From the NCBI GenBank assembly GCA_964411505.1, contig CAYPLH010000014.1:1-64000 (forward strand): a DNA stretch of 64,000 bases. The letters are read 5' to 3'. The position numbers and the translations under genes are program-made. How positions within the stretch are numbered: position 1 is the first letter of the stretch; each line of letters begins with the position of its first letter. The notes below the pieces were generated by a model. The model was given only the letters and a program-made list of their open reading frames with translations. It was not told where the DNA came from and ran no database searches. The DNA comes from CAYPLH01 sp964411505. GTDB lineage: Bacteria; Bacillota; Clostridia; CAYPLH01; DUMO01. Positions 1 through 9,375 of the stretch are shown here, in pieces.

Positions 1-136
1 TAAGTAGTAACCTCCCATGTCATTGGCAAGTTAAATTAGACCGTGAATAGTAACTAATGAATATGAATTTGCGTCAAATCTTCAAAAGACAAGTTATCAC
101 ATACATTTAGGAAAAGAAGGCCAAGATTTTATAAAC

Positions 137-889
137 TTGTCCTACGAAAATTTGCCTAATAATTTACACAGAAATCAAGAATATTTTTCCGAAAGGCGTA
201 GTGTTTTTTCATCTTCCAATTTACCCGAACAGTTAAAGACATATAAAAAGGGGAGTTTAATGAGAACGCTATCTTTTATAGGACTTAACGAATACGAAGG
301 AACTTTAGTTGACTTTGGTTCAAATGATAGTGCATTAGGAAAATTGTTGCTTAATTCAAAATACCAATCAAAGATTGAGCAAATCATTTCGGTTGATGTA
401 GAGAACAGAACCCCCGATTTTTTTACTGACAAACTTCACTTTTTACTTATAGATAATCTGTATCGTGTCGATCTTCCGAATGAATCCGTTGATTTTATCT
501 TTTTCCGATATAGCTTACATCATATGACATTTGATATACAACTTTTGGTTCTTAAAGAAGCGTATAGAATATTAAAGCCTCATGGTAAGTTGATTATAAT
601 CGAAGATACATTTTCATTAATAAATGAAGCCATATTCAACAATAATTTTTGTCAGGTATTCTCTCGGTTTTGTGACAACTCTTGCAAGATGATTCTTTCT
701 ATGTTAGATGCTTCATCTTGCTTTATCTACGATGAAACAATGCCGTTCTCATTTTCTTTTCGCTCTATCGAAGAATGGATTGACATATTAACAAATATCG
801 GTTATTTAGAAAAATCCGTAAAATATTGGGGGGTAACTTTTTCAAGTTTGTTTGTTGCCCCAATGGGGATTATGCAGTATGAAAAATAA
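137..889 (+). CDS. Class I SAM-dependent methyltransferase
   Basis: Probably transfers a methyl group from S-adenosylmethionine to a cluster intermediate. The Rossmann motif I is visible as LVDFGSNDSALG (residues 57-68), followed by an acidic strand end (SVDVEN), a VDFIFFRYSLHHM segment near 118-130 and the post-II motif RILKPHGKLIIIED, all typical of Methyltransf_11/25 enzymes. The start is uncertain. TTG at 137 has only a weak AAGAAGG upstream, and the same frame stays open back to position 47 with protein-like sequence but no ATG, so the gene may have lost its true 5' end or be partly cut. Its stop overlaps the next gene by 11 bases, so it is the first visible member of the cluster operon. 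The substrate is unknown. Confidence 0.8.
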   Translation: MSYENLPNNLHRNQEYFSERRSVFSSSNLPEQLKTYKKGSLMRTLSFIGLNEYEGTLVDFGSNDSALGKLLLNSKYQSKIEQIISVDVENRTPDFFTDKLHFLLIDNLYRVDLPNESVDFIFFRYSLHHMTFDIQLLVLKEAYRILKPHGKLIIIEDTFSLINEAIFNNNFCQVFSRFCDNSCKMILSMLDASSCFIYDETMPFSFSFRSIEEWIDILTNIGYLEKSVKYWGVTFSSLFVAPMGIMQYEK

Positions 890-2198
890 ATCAAATTTAT
901 TTTTTGACAATGTATGTTTCGAGATGGAGCGGATATCCAATACAGGTAAATATATTGGTTTGAGTGCCGCTGTATTATTTGCTGAACTTGAAGCGTTTTT
1001 TCCAGATTACAATTACTATTTTATTGGCCGAGATATGGAGTATTATTTTTATATCTCCGAATTTTTATCTGAAAAATTGTTTAAAAGATGCCATTTGCTA
1101 AACATATCAAGAGCATCAATGTATTCCCCATTACTAAAAGATTACTGCCTTTCAAAAGGAATTTTAGAACGTCCTGCTGTTTTAATTGATTCTGGATTCG
1201 CTGGTAGCGTTATAGAACATATTCAAAATATTATAAACGAAGTTAATCTTCCTCTTGTTTTGATCCGTTCTGAAAATCACAATATAATACAATTTAATGC
1301 CGTGCAAAAAACTCTTGATATTGACATCGAAGAATCGGTTATAAGTAAAAAAAGGAAGATTGAAAATGGTCTTGAGTATTTACCTCATGTAAACAGTAAA
1401 GTAACTGAATATGCAAAAAATGCCGATGACGTGGAAGAAATTTGGTCTGTGAATCCTGAATATGCAAAAAAATATTATGTATTGATTCAAGAACAAAAAG
1501 ATTTTTGGGAGATAGATAATAATCGTCTTTGTTTTGAAAAGATTCGCTCTGTCTTTATACAATTTATACATTTATTAAAGCCGCGATATGATCGCACAGA
1601 GATTGTCTTAGATTTCGATTCCATAATAAACGAAAAAATCAGACGATATAAAAGTATGCACTTATTAGCATGCGGGGATTCCTTATATACGGTTCCTATT
1701 GGATTTGAGGGATTTCTTTTATACCTGAAGAAAATGTCTGACAGCGGTAATATGAATCTGTCAATATATTCTGAAAATAATGTATCCCTGCTATATGATT
1801 GTCTACAATGCGGTCGATTAAATGAGGTTGCTTTGCGTAGTATGAATTGGAAAATAGTTGATCCCAAAAAACAATCCAAGAGAGAAAACATGATTTTCTT
1901 TCCCACAGAGGATATTTCAAATCAAACAGCCTATCATTTTCAACATGATTATTCTAAAATACTTGAATATATGGAAGATAGAAAACTTCCGTTTTCCGAA
2001 GAAAAACATATTGATGTAGCAGTAATAGATATTCTAAAGTGGTCAATAGGAAAATCATTTTTATTAGACATTTTATCAAACAGGTCAATGCTTGATCCTT
2101 ACATTATGTTAGACGAAGAACGAGTTGGTCAAGTTTGGAAGTTATTATTGGATAATACTTATGATGCTGATATAAAGAAAGGAAAAATGTATGAATAA
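879..2198 (+). CDS. Cluster protein of unknown function (possible HAD/phosphoribosyltransferase-like)
   Basis: I do not recognise this 439-residue soluble protein with certainty. The ATG at 879 is chosen over an in-frame TTG at 852 because GGGG lies just upstream of it; it overlaps the methyltransferase stop. Visible features are YYFIGRDMEYY (about residues 46-56), an ISRASM segment near 76-81 and VLIDSGFAGSVIEHI (101-115). This GRD followed by a D-S-G-hydrophobic loop is reminiscent of phosphoribosyltransferase- or HAD-type proteins that accompany glycosylation and stress clusters, but that is only an impression. No transmembrane segment or signal peptide is apparent. It overlaps the next gene by 8 bases, suggesting translational coupling with the transporter. 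Confidence 0.6.
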   Translation: MKNKSNLFFDNVCFEMERISNTGKYIGLSAAVLFAELEAFFPDYNYYFIGRDMEYYFYISEFLSEKLFKRCHLLNISRASMYSPLLKDYCLSKGILERPAVLIDSGFAGSVIEHIQNIINEVNLPLVLIRSENHNIIQFNAVQKTLDIDIEESVISKKRKIENGLEYLPHVNSKVTEYAKNADDVEEIWSVNPEYAKKYYVLIQEQKDFWEIDNNRLCFEKIRSVFIQFIHLLKPRYDRTEIVLDFDSIINEKIRRYKSMHLLACGDSLYTVPIGFEGFLLYLKKMSDSGNMNLSIYSENNVSLLYDCLQCGRLNEVALRSMNWKIVDPKKQSKRENMIFFPTEDISNQTAYHFQHDYSKILEYMEDRKLPFSEEKHIDVAVIDILKWSIGKSFLLDILSNRSMLDPYIMLDEERVGQVWKLLLDNTYDADIKKGKMYE

Positions 2199-3609
2199 AA
2201 TTAAAGGAAATCCGAACAAACTGCCGCTCAAAACAAAGATAGGATATGGCGCTACTGGCTATGGTGCGGCGATGTTTTATAACAATTTTTGCTTTTTCGC
2301 ATTGTATTTTTTCACTGATTATGTTCATTTGAATGCTGCTATTGCCAGTTTGATTATTTCTTTGGGTGCAGTTTGGGATGCCATTATTGATCCGTTCATT
2401 GGTTACTTGTCTGACAAAAGAAGTCCGGCAAAAGGAAGGCGTAGGCCGTTTCTTTTATGGTTTTGCATACCTTTAACAATATTTACATGGCTTTCGTTTA
2501 CTAATCCTAATTTTGGCATAGTAGGAACAGTAATCTATTTTACTATTGTTGTAATCGGGGCATACACATTTCAGTCCCTCATCGAAATTCCCTATTCATC
2601 ACTTGGTGCCGAGATAACGTCTGATTACGCAGAGAGGGCAGATTTAGCGGCTCATAGAAATGTATTTTGGCTTATCTCTATCGTTATTAGCAGTTTGTTT
2701 TTACTGCTTGTTGATGTGTTCGGAAATGTATTTGCAAATGGCGATAAAATGGTTGGTTATTCATTAGCTTCGCTATTTTGTGCATTGCCGATAGTTTTTA
2801 CTATACTTTGGACATATAAAAGCACTAAAGGATTGGAATCGAAACATGAAATAATTGTTAAAAAATATTCTTGGAAACATCATGTTATTGAACCACTTAA
2901 AAATAAGTCTTTCAGGTATGTTGTATTAGTTTTCATTTTCACAATAATAGCCCAATCCATTTATAATTCTATGGGATTATACTTTTTGAATCATACGTTG
3001 GGTATGACCGAGATACAAACCACCATCTATCTTACATATCAGGCATTAGTAGGTTTTGTGGGAATTTTCATCGCTAAATTTATTTCACATAGGAGTAAAA
3101 AATTAGCCTATGGAGTTTTAATTGGTTCATGGAGTCTTGCTATTATTTTAACTCTGTTTTTATGGTATCCGGGAGCCAGTTTGTTGTTTATGGGGTTAAT
3201 CGGGTTCATGATAGGTATAGGGCTTCAAACACAATATCAACTTGTATGGGCTTTAATCCCGGATTGTGTAGAGGTAGATGAATTTCAAACAGGTGAACGC
3301 AGAGAAGGAATTTTTTATGGGATGGCATCAATGATGCAACAAGTAGGAGCATCATTGAGTATTGCTGTTTTGGGTTTTGTTTTAACTGCTATTGGATATG
3401 ACGGTGTCGCAGAGACACAAAGTACGGCTACTCTTGAAAATATCCGTTATATATATGCGGGAGGTGTATTGTTGTTTTTAGTTCTTTCCATCATAGTAAA
3501 TTTCTTGAATCCTATGACTAAAGAAAAACATGCCGCTCTTAATAGAGCAATTCAATTGAAAAAAGAAGGTAAAGAATACGATATAACCGATTTTAAATCC
3601 GTATTATAG
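2191..3609 (+). CDS. GPH/MFS-type sugar:cation symporter-like transporter
   Basis: A 472-residue polytopic membrane protein of the glycoside-pentoside-hexuronide family in the major facilitator superfamily. Support comes from the N-terminal KIGYGATGYGAAMFYN, the DPFIGYLSDKRSPAKGRRRPF loop 2-3 signature near residues 66-86, and about 12 hydrophobic segments. The late DEFQTGERREGIFYG stretch is also typical of this family. It would move a glycoside or a related metabolite across the membrane with a cation. Inside this cluster it could import a sugar precursor (a PfkB kinase lies downstream) or export a product; the sequence does not decide. It overlaps the upstream gene by 8 bases and is followed by a strong AGGAGG for the next gene. 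Confidence 0.8.
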   Translation: MNKIKGNPNKLPLKTKIGYGATGYGAAMFYNNFCFFALYFFTDYVHLNAAIASLIISLGAVWDAIIDPFIGYLSDKRSPAKGRRRPFLLWFCIPLTIFTWLSFTNPNFGIVGTVIYFTIVVIGAYTFQSLIEIPYSSLGAEITSDYAERADLAAHRNVFWLISIVISSLFLLLVDVFGNVFANGDKMVGYSLASLFCALPIVFTILWTYKSTKGLESKHEIIVKKYSWKHHVIEPLKNKSFRYVVLVFIFTIIAQSIYNSMGLYFLNHTLGMTEIQTTIYLTYQALVGFVGIFIAKFISHRSKKLAYGVLIGSWSLAIILTLFLWYPGASLLFMGLIGFMIGIGLQTQYQLVWALIPDCVEVDEFQTGERREGIFYGMASMMQQVGASLSIAVLGFVLTAIGYDGVAETQSTATLENIRYIYAGGVLLFLVLSIIVNFLNPMTKEKHAALNRAIQLKKEGKEYDITDFKSVL

Positions 3610-3633
3610 GTAGAACAGGAGGATAAAAACAAG

Positions 3634-4800
3634 ATGGCATGTATAGATTCTTTGATGAAATACAAAAAGGAATATGATGAAACAAAATTATATGCCATTA
3701 GCTGTCGGTCTTTACCATATGATGTGGGCGAACTGCAAACTTTGTCGGCGCATAATTTGAATATTGATTTATTGATTGAATTGGCATGTAAAAAACCTAT
3801 TAAATGTGATTCGGCAAAAAAAATCATGCAGGGAATTATTTCTATCCATAATGACGGCTTCACAAGTATAGTTTACGAATATATAGCTCCTGATCGGACG
3901 AAGTATGCTATTAAAGTGAAACGGTCGGTTATTGAAACGAAAAGCTTTGATTTATTTGCGTCATTTGATAATGAATTGTTACGCAGGATTGATTTTTTAA
4001 AATTAGAGCTTAAAGGTATAGCTAAAACCTTATATGCTTCAAGTAAATATAATTTTATTGTTTCTGAATGGGTGGAAGGTGTTTATATTAAGCATATGTC
4101 AAAAATTAGCCGATCATTTATCTCAGAAGCACTTCAACTGGTATTGCGTTTAGAAACACATGGATTCTTTGATTTTGATATGAATATGACAAATATTATA
4201 TATTCTCAATGTGGACAGCCGTATATCTTCGATTTTGGTTGCATTTATCGCTTTGATCCCAGAAAAGAATGTAATCCTTATGGTGTCAAAGATACTTTTT
4301 TTGACGGCCTTGAAAGATATAAGAACACCCACATGATGCGTTATTTAACGCGGCTTGAGAGAAACGGTCAGAATGAAACGGCGTTTGATATATATGTTGT
4401 CTTTGTGAAGGTTTTTAAGGAAGTTCAAAAACAAAAGTTAAATTACCTCAATGCTTTAGGTGCTGACTCTTGGCTTTTGCAAAGATCACATGATTGTTGG
4501 AAGTGGTACGAATCTTGTGATGTTCTCGAAGATTTTACTACTCGTTTCGTTGTTGACAAATATTTATCTTATGTATCTACTTTAGAAGAAAGTCAGTATT
4601 ATGGCATATTTGATGAAAGATATTTCAGCAGGGTCTTTGAACTTTTTCATATAATGGAAAATGATTTTAATTGTTTATGTAATAGCAATATGATGTTTGA
4701 AGATGATAAAGCACTTAATAAGAAAAGTTTAATCGAAAAATATCGAGATCGATATTTAGAGCGCATTAATTTAACCAATTCTTCTGAGGAGGGTTATTGA
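3634..4800 (+). CDS. Protein-kinase/aminoglycoside-phosphotransferase-fold protein
   Basis: A 388-residue protein with the landmarks of the kinase/phosphotransferase fold: AIKVK with a candidate ATP-binding Lys94, a candidate helix-C Glu near 114, the catalytic loop HGFFDFDMNMTNII (176-189) with Asp182 and Asn187, and the metal-binding DFG at 200-202. The C-terminal 180 residues are helical and unassigned. It probably phosphorylates a small molecule or a cluster intermediate. An AGGAGG 11 bases before ATG supports the start. It lies one base upstream of a nucleotidyltransferase gene, and a phosphorylation-then-nucleotidylation pair is an attractive but unproven reading. The exact family is not certain; the fold call rests on the motif order. 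Confidence 0.65.
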   Translation: MACIDSLMKYKKEYDETKLYAISCRSLPYDVGELQTLSAHNLNIDLLIELACKKPIKCDSAKKIMQGIISIHNDGFTSIVYEYIAPDRTKYAIKVKRSVIETKSFDLFASFDNELLRRIDFLKLELKGIAKTLYASSKYNFIVSEWVEGVYIKHMSKISRSFISEALQLVLRLETHGFFDFDMNMTNIIYSQCGQPYIFDFGCIYRFDPRKECNPYGVKDTFFDGLERYKNTHMMRYLTRLERNGQNETAFDIYVVFVKVFKEVQKQKLNYLNALGADSWLLQRSHDCWKWYESCDVLEDFTTRFVVDKYLSYVSTLEESQYYGIFDERYFSRVFELFHIMENDFNCLCNSNMMFEDDKALNKKSLIEKYRDRYLERINLTNSSEEGY

Positions 4801-4801
4801 T

Positions 4802-5914
4802 ATGTTAAATCTTAAAAAGGAAATGAAGTTTGTTCTGTTAAATAGTAGGCTTACATGGGATGAGTCGGTAAAGGAAGAAGTGGAAAAGCTTATACATGAA
4901 AATTTAGAATGGAATAAAATAATTGATTATTCATCTAAAAATAAAGTCTTATATCTCTTATTTGATAATCTGATGAAAAGCGGTTATGGAGAATTTATTC
5001 CTAAATATTTCTCATCGCTTATCGATGATAGTTGTAGTTGTAATTATTTGAGAAATGAAGAAAAAATATCGGAACTTCAAAATGTTCAGATCGAAATGTA
5101 TAAAAACAATATTTCGATAGCACCTGTCAAAGGTGGATATCTTATTGACAATGTTTATAAAAATAGAAAAATACGAACAACAAATGATATTGATATTCTC
5201 ATTAGGCGAAATGATATAAGAATCATCGACGAAATCATGAAAAGTTTTGGTTACAAGCAAGGTGATTATAAGAGAGCTACTAATAGCATATTGTTGCCTA
5301 ATACAAAGAAGAAAATGTTGTATAAGACAAAAATGTACAACCTTCTTCCCTACAATAAAATTAATTATGACATTCCAAATAAAACTGTTATATTCGATTT
5401 TTCTTTTGCTTTGGATTTTACTTTAGATACTAAGCCGGTAGAAGAAATGTTAAACATGGCTATACAAACTGAAAATGGTCTTGAACTTCTACCCGAACAT
5501 TTCTTAGTGCATATGTGTTGCCATCATTATAGAGAAGCCTCTAATGTTGCATGGATATTGATTGGCAAAGATTTGAATTTAATAAAATTTTGTGATGTAA
5601 GAGAATTTATTTTGCAAAAAATGGACGCGGATTCAATTGCTAAATCAATACGGTTTTGCAAGAAGCACAGTCTTGAAAAAGCAATGTACTTTACAATTTA
5701 TTTTACGAGAGAAATTTATAATGACGGATACGAAATTGACATATTAAAATCACTTGATATTCAAGACGAAAGTTTCCTATATCAATTTGGCGAAAAAGAT
5801 TATAACGAATTGCAGACAAGAAAAAAAGATTTTTTTACAAGCCTTTTTTCCAACAATCAAGATGAAATCACTCAAACTCCTAAATACGAAAGTTTAATTG
5901 AAGGTGACATATGA
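4802..5914 (+). CDS. Nucleotidyltransferase family protein (NTP_transf_5-like)
   Basis: A 370-residue protein resembling the uncharacterised nucleotidyltransferase family often found in peptide and metabolite clusters. The characteristic segment runs APVKGGYLIDNVY (107-119), R125, then NDIDILIRR (128-136) with the paired acidic residues Asp129 and Asp131 expected to bind metal in the polymerase-beta-like fold. A later HMCCHHYREA motif is also typical. It would transfer a nucleotidyl group, or a group from a sugar nucleotide, to an acceptor that is not identifiable here. In known lasso-peptide clusters such as paeninodin, a family member works after a kinase, which parallels the kinase-fold gene directly upstream. 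The stop overlaps the next start by four bases (ATGA). Confidence 0.75.
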   Translation: MLNLKKEMKFVLLNSRLTWDESVKEEVEKLIHENLEWNKIIDYSSKNKVLYLLFDNLMKSGYGEFIPKYFSSLIDDSCSCNYLRNEEKISELQNVQIEMYKNNISIAPVKGGYLIDNVYKNRKIRTTNDIDILIRRNDIRIIDEIMKSFGYKQGDYKRATNSILLPNTKKKMLYKTKMYNLLPYNKINYDIPNKTVIFDFSFALDFTLDTKPVEEMLNMAIQTENGLELLPEHFLVHMCCHHYREASNVAWILIGKDLNLIKFCDVREFILQKMDADSIAKSIRFCKKHSLEKAMYFTIYFTREIYNDGYEIDILKSLDIQDESFLYQFGEKDYNELQTRKKDFFTSLFSNNQDEITQTPKYESLIEGDI

Positions 5915-7611
5915 CAATTATTAAAGAATTTGAAAATATCGTCATGCAACATCCCAATAAAACCGCTCTTATCTCTGAAACAGAGGGGTATTTGTCATAC
6001 CAACAATTGAACGAGTATTCCGACTATATTGCTTGCGAACTATTAAAAAATGAAACAACGATGAAAACTGTAGGGGTCCTCCTCAATAGGTCTTTTAGTT
6101 TGATTGCTGCTATGTTGGGCGTTATGAAAGCAGGAATGGCATATTTACCATTAGATCCAAGTTATCCGCTTGAACGCATTAATTTAATGCTGACAATTTC
6201 AAAAACTCCAAAGATTATTTGCAACGACTTAACAAAAAATATTCTCGATAAATACCATGATGTTTTGATTTTAAAAGACAAATATGATTGCTCTTCTCGA
6301 AATATTAATCTATGTGAAGCAACAGATATAGCTTGTATATTATATACATCGGGTTCTACAGGAATACCGAATGGCGTTATGATGACCCATGAATCAATTT
6401 TAAATACTCTAACTTGGGCAATAAAATTTTATAATTTATCAATTGATGATGTTGACTTGCAGATTCCTTCTTGTTCTTTTACAAGTTCAGTACAAGATAT
6501 ATTCGGCACATTGTTGAGTGGCGGCACATTGGTTTTGCTCAATGAAAATAAGATGCTAAACGCACGATATCTAAAAATGATTTCCGATAAATATCAGATT
6601 ACTCATTTCGATATGGTTCCGTCTTTATACAAAGAATATTTAAGAGTGATAAAAAATGAAAGCACACTAAGGTTTGTACTTTTGGCGGGCGAGCCCTTGC
6701 CTTTAAATTTGATGAAAAGCCATTTTGAGAGGCTACCGGCTGTACGTTTATTTAATGAATATGGTATGGCGGAAACTTGTTCATGTTGCTTTGTAAAAGA
6801 GATTACATCTTCTGATAATATAATTAGTATTGGCAAACCTATTTCAAATATAGAGTATAAAATATATGACATCGATCCAGATGGTGTTGGTGAATTATAT
6901 GTAGCAGGAAAGGGATTGGCTTTAGGATACTATAACAATTCTGGATATACGGACGAAAAGTTTGTCATAACGGATGGGATTCGCTATTTGAAAACAGGTG
7001 ATTTTGTCAGGGAAAACGAAGCAGGTGAACTTATTTATGTTTGTAGAAAAGATAATCAAGTGAAAGTTAATGGAAAGCGTGTAAACATGGCGGAAATAGA
7101 TTACATACTGCAAAATGATGAAAACACTTTTGATTCAATAACAACAGCTATTTTCTATCGAGAAAAACAGTTAATCGTAAGTTTTATAAAAGCTAATAAA
7201 AATGCTAGTGAATACTATTTCGGAATGTTGAAAGAAAAACTGCCAATTCATTGTGTTCCGGATTATATAAAATTTGTAGATGAATTTACTTATTTGCCAA
7301 ATAAAAAAATTGATATAAAAAGAATGAAAGAAATGTTTTCTAACGAATTAGATATTTCAATCATGAATTCGGACAACCGATACAAAATAATTGTTAAGAC
7401 AATATCGGAGATTTCAAAGGGTCTTCTTAATGAACCAGATATAGAAAAAGATTTACGGCAACAAGGAATTGATTCGATTAGTTTTATTCAATTACTCGCC
7501 GAACTGGAAGAACAATTAGATTTCGAGTTTGGGTATGACGACATAGATAATCTAAAAATAGTTTCGGTTAAAACACTTTATGATTATATTATTTCTTTAA
7601 AGGATGAATAA
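5911..7611 (+). CDS. NRPS-like adenylation-carrier didomain protein
   Basis: Activates a carboxylic or amino acid as an acyl-adenylate and loads it onto its own carrier domain. The adenylation domain shows A3 (YTSGSTGIPNG, 145-155), A5 (NEYGMAETC), A6 (GKGLALGYY), A7 (YLKTGDFV), A8 (RKDNQVKVNGKRVNMAEID) and an A10-like PNKKIDIK carrying the catalytic lysine. A C-terminal carrier domain follows, with the phosphopantetheine site GIDSISF (Ser522). There is no condensation or thioesterase domain, so transfer must be done by another protein; the BtrH-N-like neighbours are the natural candidates. The 566-residue length fits A plus PCP. Substrate specificity cannot be read reliably by eye. Four-base overlap with the upstream gene. 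Confidence 0.88.
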   Translation: MTIIKEFENIVMQHPNKTALISETEGYLSYQQLNEYSDYIACELLKNETTMKTVGVLLNRSFSLIAAMLGVMKAGMAYLPLDPSYPLERINLMLTISKTPKIICNDLTKNILDKYHDVLILKDKYDCSSRNINLCEATDIACILYTSGSTGIPNGVMMTHESILNTLTWAIKFYNLSIDDVDLQIPSCSFTSSVQDIFGTLLSGGTLVLLNENKMLNARYLKMISDKYQITHFDMVPSLYKEYLRVIKNESTLRFVLLAGEPLPLNLMKSHFERLPAVRLFNEYGMAETCSCCFVKEITSSDNIISIGKPISNIEYKIYDIDPDGVGELYVAGKGLALGYYNNSGYTDEKFVITDGIRYLKTGDFVRENEAGELIYVCRKDNQVKVNGKRVNMAEIDYILQNDENTFDSITTAIFYREKQLIVSFIKANKNASEYYFGMLKEKLPIHCVPDYIKFVDEFTYLPNKKIDIKRMKEMFSNELDISIMNSDNRYKIIVKTISEISKGLLNEPDIEKDLRQQGIDSISFIQLLAELEEQLDFEFGYDDIDNLKIVSVKTLYDYIISLKDE

Positions 7612-7613
7612 AT

Positions 7614-8549
7614 ATGTGGCAGATTCAACCCGTTTATAAAGACACATATAATTGCTTTCAGTTCCTTACAACTTCAATTGCAAATTATTATAATTGTGAT
7701 TATCGGTTGATGATGCTGGAGCTTTGGGGATTTGCTTATGATAATGCAGTCGATGGAATTATTGGCGATAAATTAAAATTATGCTGGAATTTTAGAACTG
7801 ACAGAAGAAAGCATCTGCTAAATTATCATGGTTTGTCTTTCGATATTATAATACCGCAAAAAACAAATATTGGGCAACTTATTTATAGTAACCTATGTCA
7901 ATGCCCTGTAGCAGTTTATATCGATAGTTATGATTGTCCGTGGGTTCCATTTTATCAAAAGCTTCACCGTCCCCATACATTATTCATATTAGATAAAGAG
8001 TCTGAAGAATTTATATTTTTAGATCAATATTCTATCAACAGTACAATAAATAAAATAAATATAGAGTTTATAGAATCCAATGCAACTAGTGTTATCATTT
8101 TCAAACTAGAAAAAAGAGAGCGCAATTCCACAATGAGTGAATTAATTATTGAAAATTTAAATGAATGGAATCAATGCGGCTTTTCTCTATACGAATCTTT
8201 TATATCAGATATGAAAAATAATCTTAAAATTGAAAATGAAATCATAGACGATCCAGTTGCTTCTAAATTAATTATGTATTTAAAAAACTTATCTGAAGAT
8301 CGGATAAATTTCATTGAGGCTATTGACTTGTTTGAGGAACATTTTTCAATAAATTTAAATACGGTCAAAGCATATTTGACTGATATTGCCACAAGATACG
8401 AAAAGCTGCGAGCTTATATAATCAAATGCGCGTTTTCATATCGAAATCATAAAATAGAGACGATTGCAAGCGAATTAGACCAGATATATTCTTTTGAAAG
8501 ACTTGTATATGATGAAATACAAATGTTAGCGCAAGGAAACGGAGGATAA
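7614..8549 (+). CDS. BtrH N-terminal-like protein, candidate acyl/aminoacyl transferase
   Basis: A 311-residue soluble protein whose N-terminal half resembles the butirosin BtrH N-terminal domain, a papain/C39-like fold. Cys14 sits in YNCFQFLTT near the N-terminus, and a PVAVYIDSYDCPW segment (98-110) with Asp104 is followed by His118/His121, an order compatible with a cysteine-based acyltransferase. In butirosin biosynthesis BtrH moves the side chain from a carrier protein to the aminoglycoside; by analogy this protein may offload the acyl group from the adjacent carrier domains. The C-terminal ~150 residues are helical and unassigned. It starts two bases after the adenylation gene stop, and a GGAGG near its own end serves the next gene. 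The function is an inference. Confidence 0.6.
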   Translation: MWQIQPVYKDTYNCFQFLTTSIANYYNCDYRLMMLELWGFAYDNAVDGIIGDKLKLCWNFRTDRRKHLLNYHGLSFDIIIPQKTNIGQLIYSNLCQCPVAVYIDSYDCPWVPFYQKLHRPHTLFILDKESEEFIFLDQYSINSTINKINIEFIESNATSVIIFKLEKRERNSTMSELIIENLNEWNQCGFSLYESFISDMKNNLKIENEIIDDPVASKLIMYLKNLSEDRINFIEAIDLFEEHFSINLNTVKAYLTDIATRYEKLRAYIIKCAFSYRNHKIETIASELDQIYSFERLVYDEIQMLAQGNGG

Positions 8550-8553
8550 TCAT

Positions 8554-9126
8554 ATGATCGAGCAGGAAATCAAATCAATAATATCAGAATCCATGTTTCT
8601 AAAATATAAAAATATACTTGACGAGCTGACCACATGTGCGAGAATATTGTAAATAAATTATTATTTTGATACGCCGGATTTTCAACTAAATTCTTTAGGG
8701 AATACGTTGAGGATCAGACAAAAAGAGAATCAGTTAATGTTGCAGTATAAATATGAAAAACAATACACAGGCATTAAAAAAACCTGCAAGGAATTTGAAC
8801 TTGCATTACAAAGATCCCCTTCATATATATCATCTAACGATTTTCCTTGCATTAAAACAGAGCCTGATCTTTCCTATGGATTTGTTGGCAATCTCATCAC
8901 GGAAAGGCTTGATTATATATATGCCGAAACGAATATTTCGTTAGATAAAAGTTATTATATCGGAAAATGTGATTATGAAATAGAAATAGAATTTCAAAAT
9001 TACGAAAAAGCAGAATCGATAATGAAGTTTCTATCAATAGGAAAAGCAGAAACCCATGAAGGTGGGAAATATGGTCGTTTTGTAAAAGAGCTTCAAAGAT
9101 TGGAGAATGAGGAATATGGATATTGA
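8554..9126 (+). pseudogene. CYTH-domain protein interrupted by an in-frame TAA
   Basis: Read through, this encodes about 190 residues of a CYTH (triphosphate tunnel) protein: MIEQEIKSII at the start (the family's E-x-E-x-K equivalent), NYYFDTP, a LRIRQK strand, LQYKYEK, ITERLDY and a C-terminal EIEIEF strand, with charged residues alternating as in thiamine-triphosphatase and class IV cyclase relatives. The ATG at 8554 has GGAGG 8 bases upstream. Codon 33 is TAA (8650-8652) where a CAA would restore the strand leading into INYYFDTP. The frame is otherwise intact on both sides. It is therefore a recent nonsense mutation, a read-through site, a sequence error, or a gene restarted at TTG 8707. 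It overlaps the ACP gene by 11 bases. Confidence 0.7.
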
Positions 9127-9364
9127 GCCTAAAATAAAAAATATTATTATTGGACAGCTTGATATTGACGAAAATAAAGTTGAATTATTATCCGATACAA
9201 ATCTTCAAAATATCGGAATGGATTCAATAAAGTTTATTAAAGTAATTGTTGAAATCGAGGGAGAATTTGACATTGAGTATCCAGATGATAAGCTTCTGAT
9301 TACAGAATCCGGCACATTAGAAAAAATGGTTGCTGTTGTTTATAATTGTTTGAATAATATTTAA
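9116..9364 (+). CDS. Acyl carrier protein
   Basis: An 82-residue discrete carrier protein. The phosphopantetheine attachment site is GMDSIKF with Ser37, preceded by the usual helix I and followed by an acidic helix II (VEIEGEFDIEYPDD). The ATG at 9116 is preferred over ATG 9107 because GGAG lies at 9102-9105, too close to 9107. It would carry an acyl or aminoacyl intermediate after priming by the PPTase encoded at 15705. Together with a BtrH-like gene it recalls the BtrI-BtrH carrier/transferase arrangement of butirosin clusters, which is context only. It overlaps the broken CYTH gene and is followed 11 bases later by a small membrane protein. Confidence 0.88.
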   Translation: MDIEPKIKNIIIGQLDIDENKVELLSDTNLQNIGMDSIKFIKVIVEIEGEFDIEYPDDKLLITESGTLEKMVAVVYNCLNNI

Positions 9365-9375
9365 AAGGTGACGTT

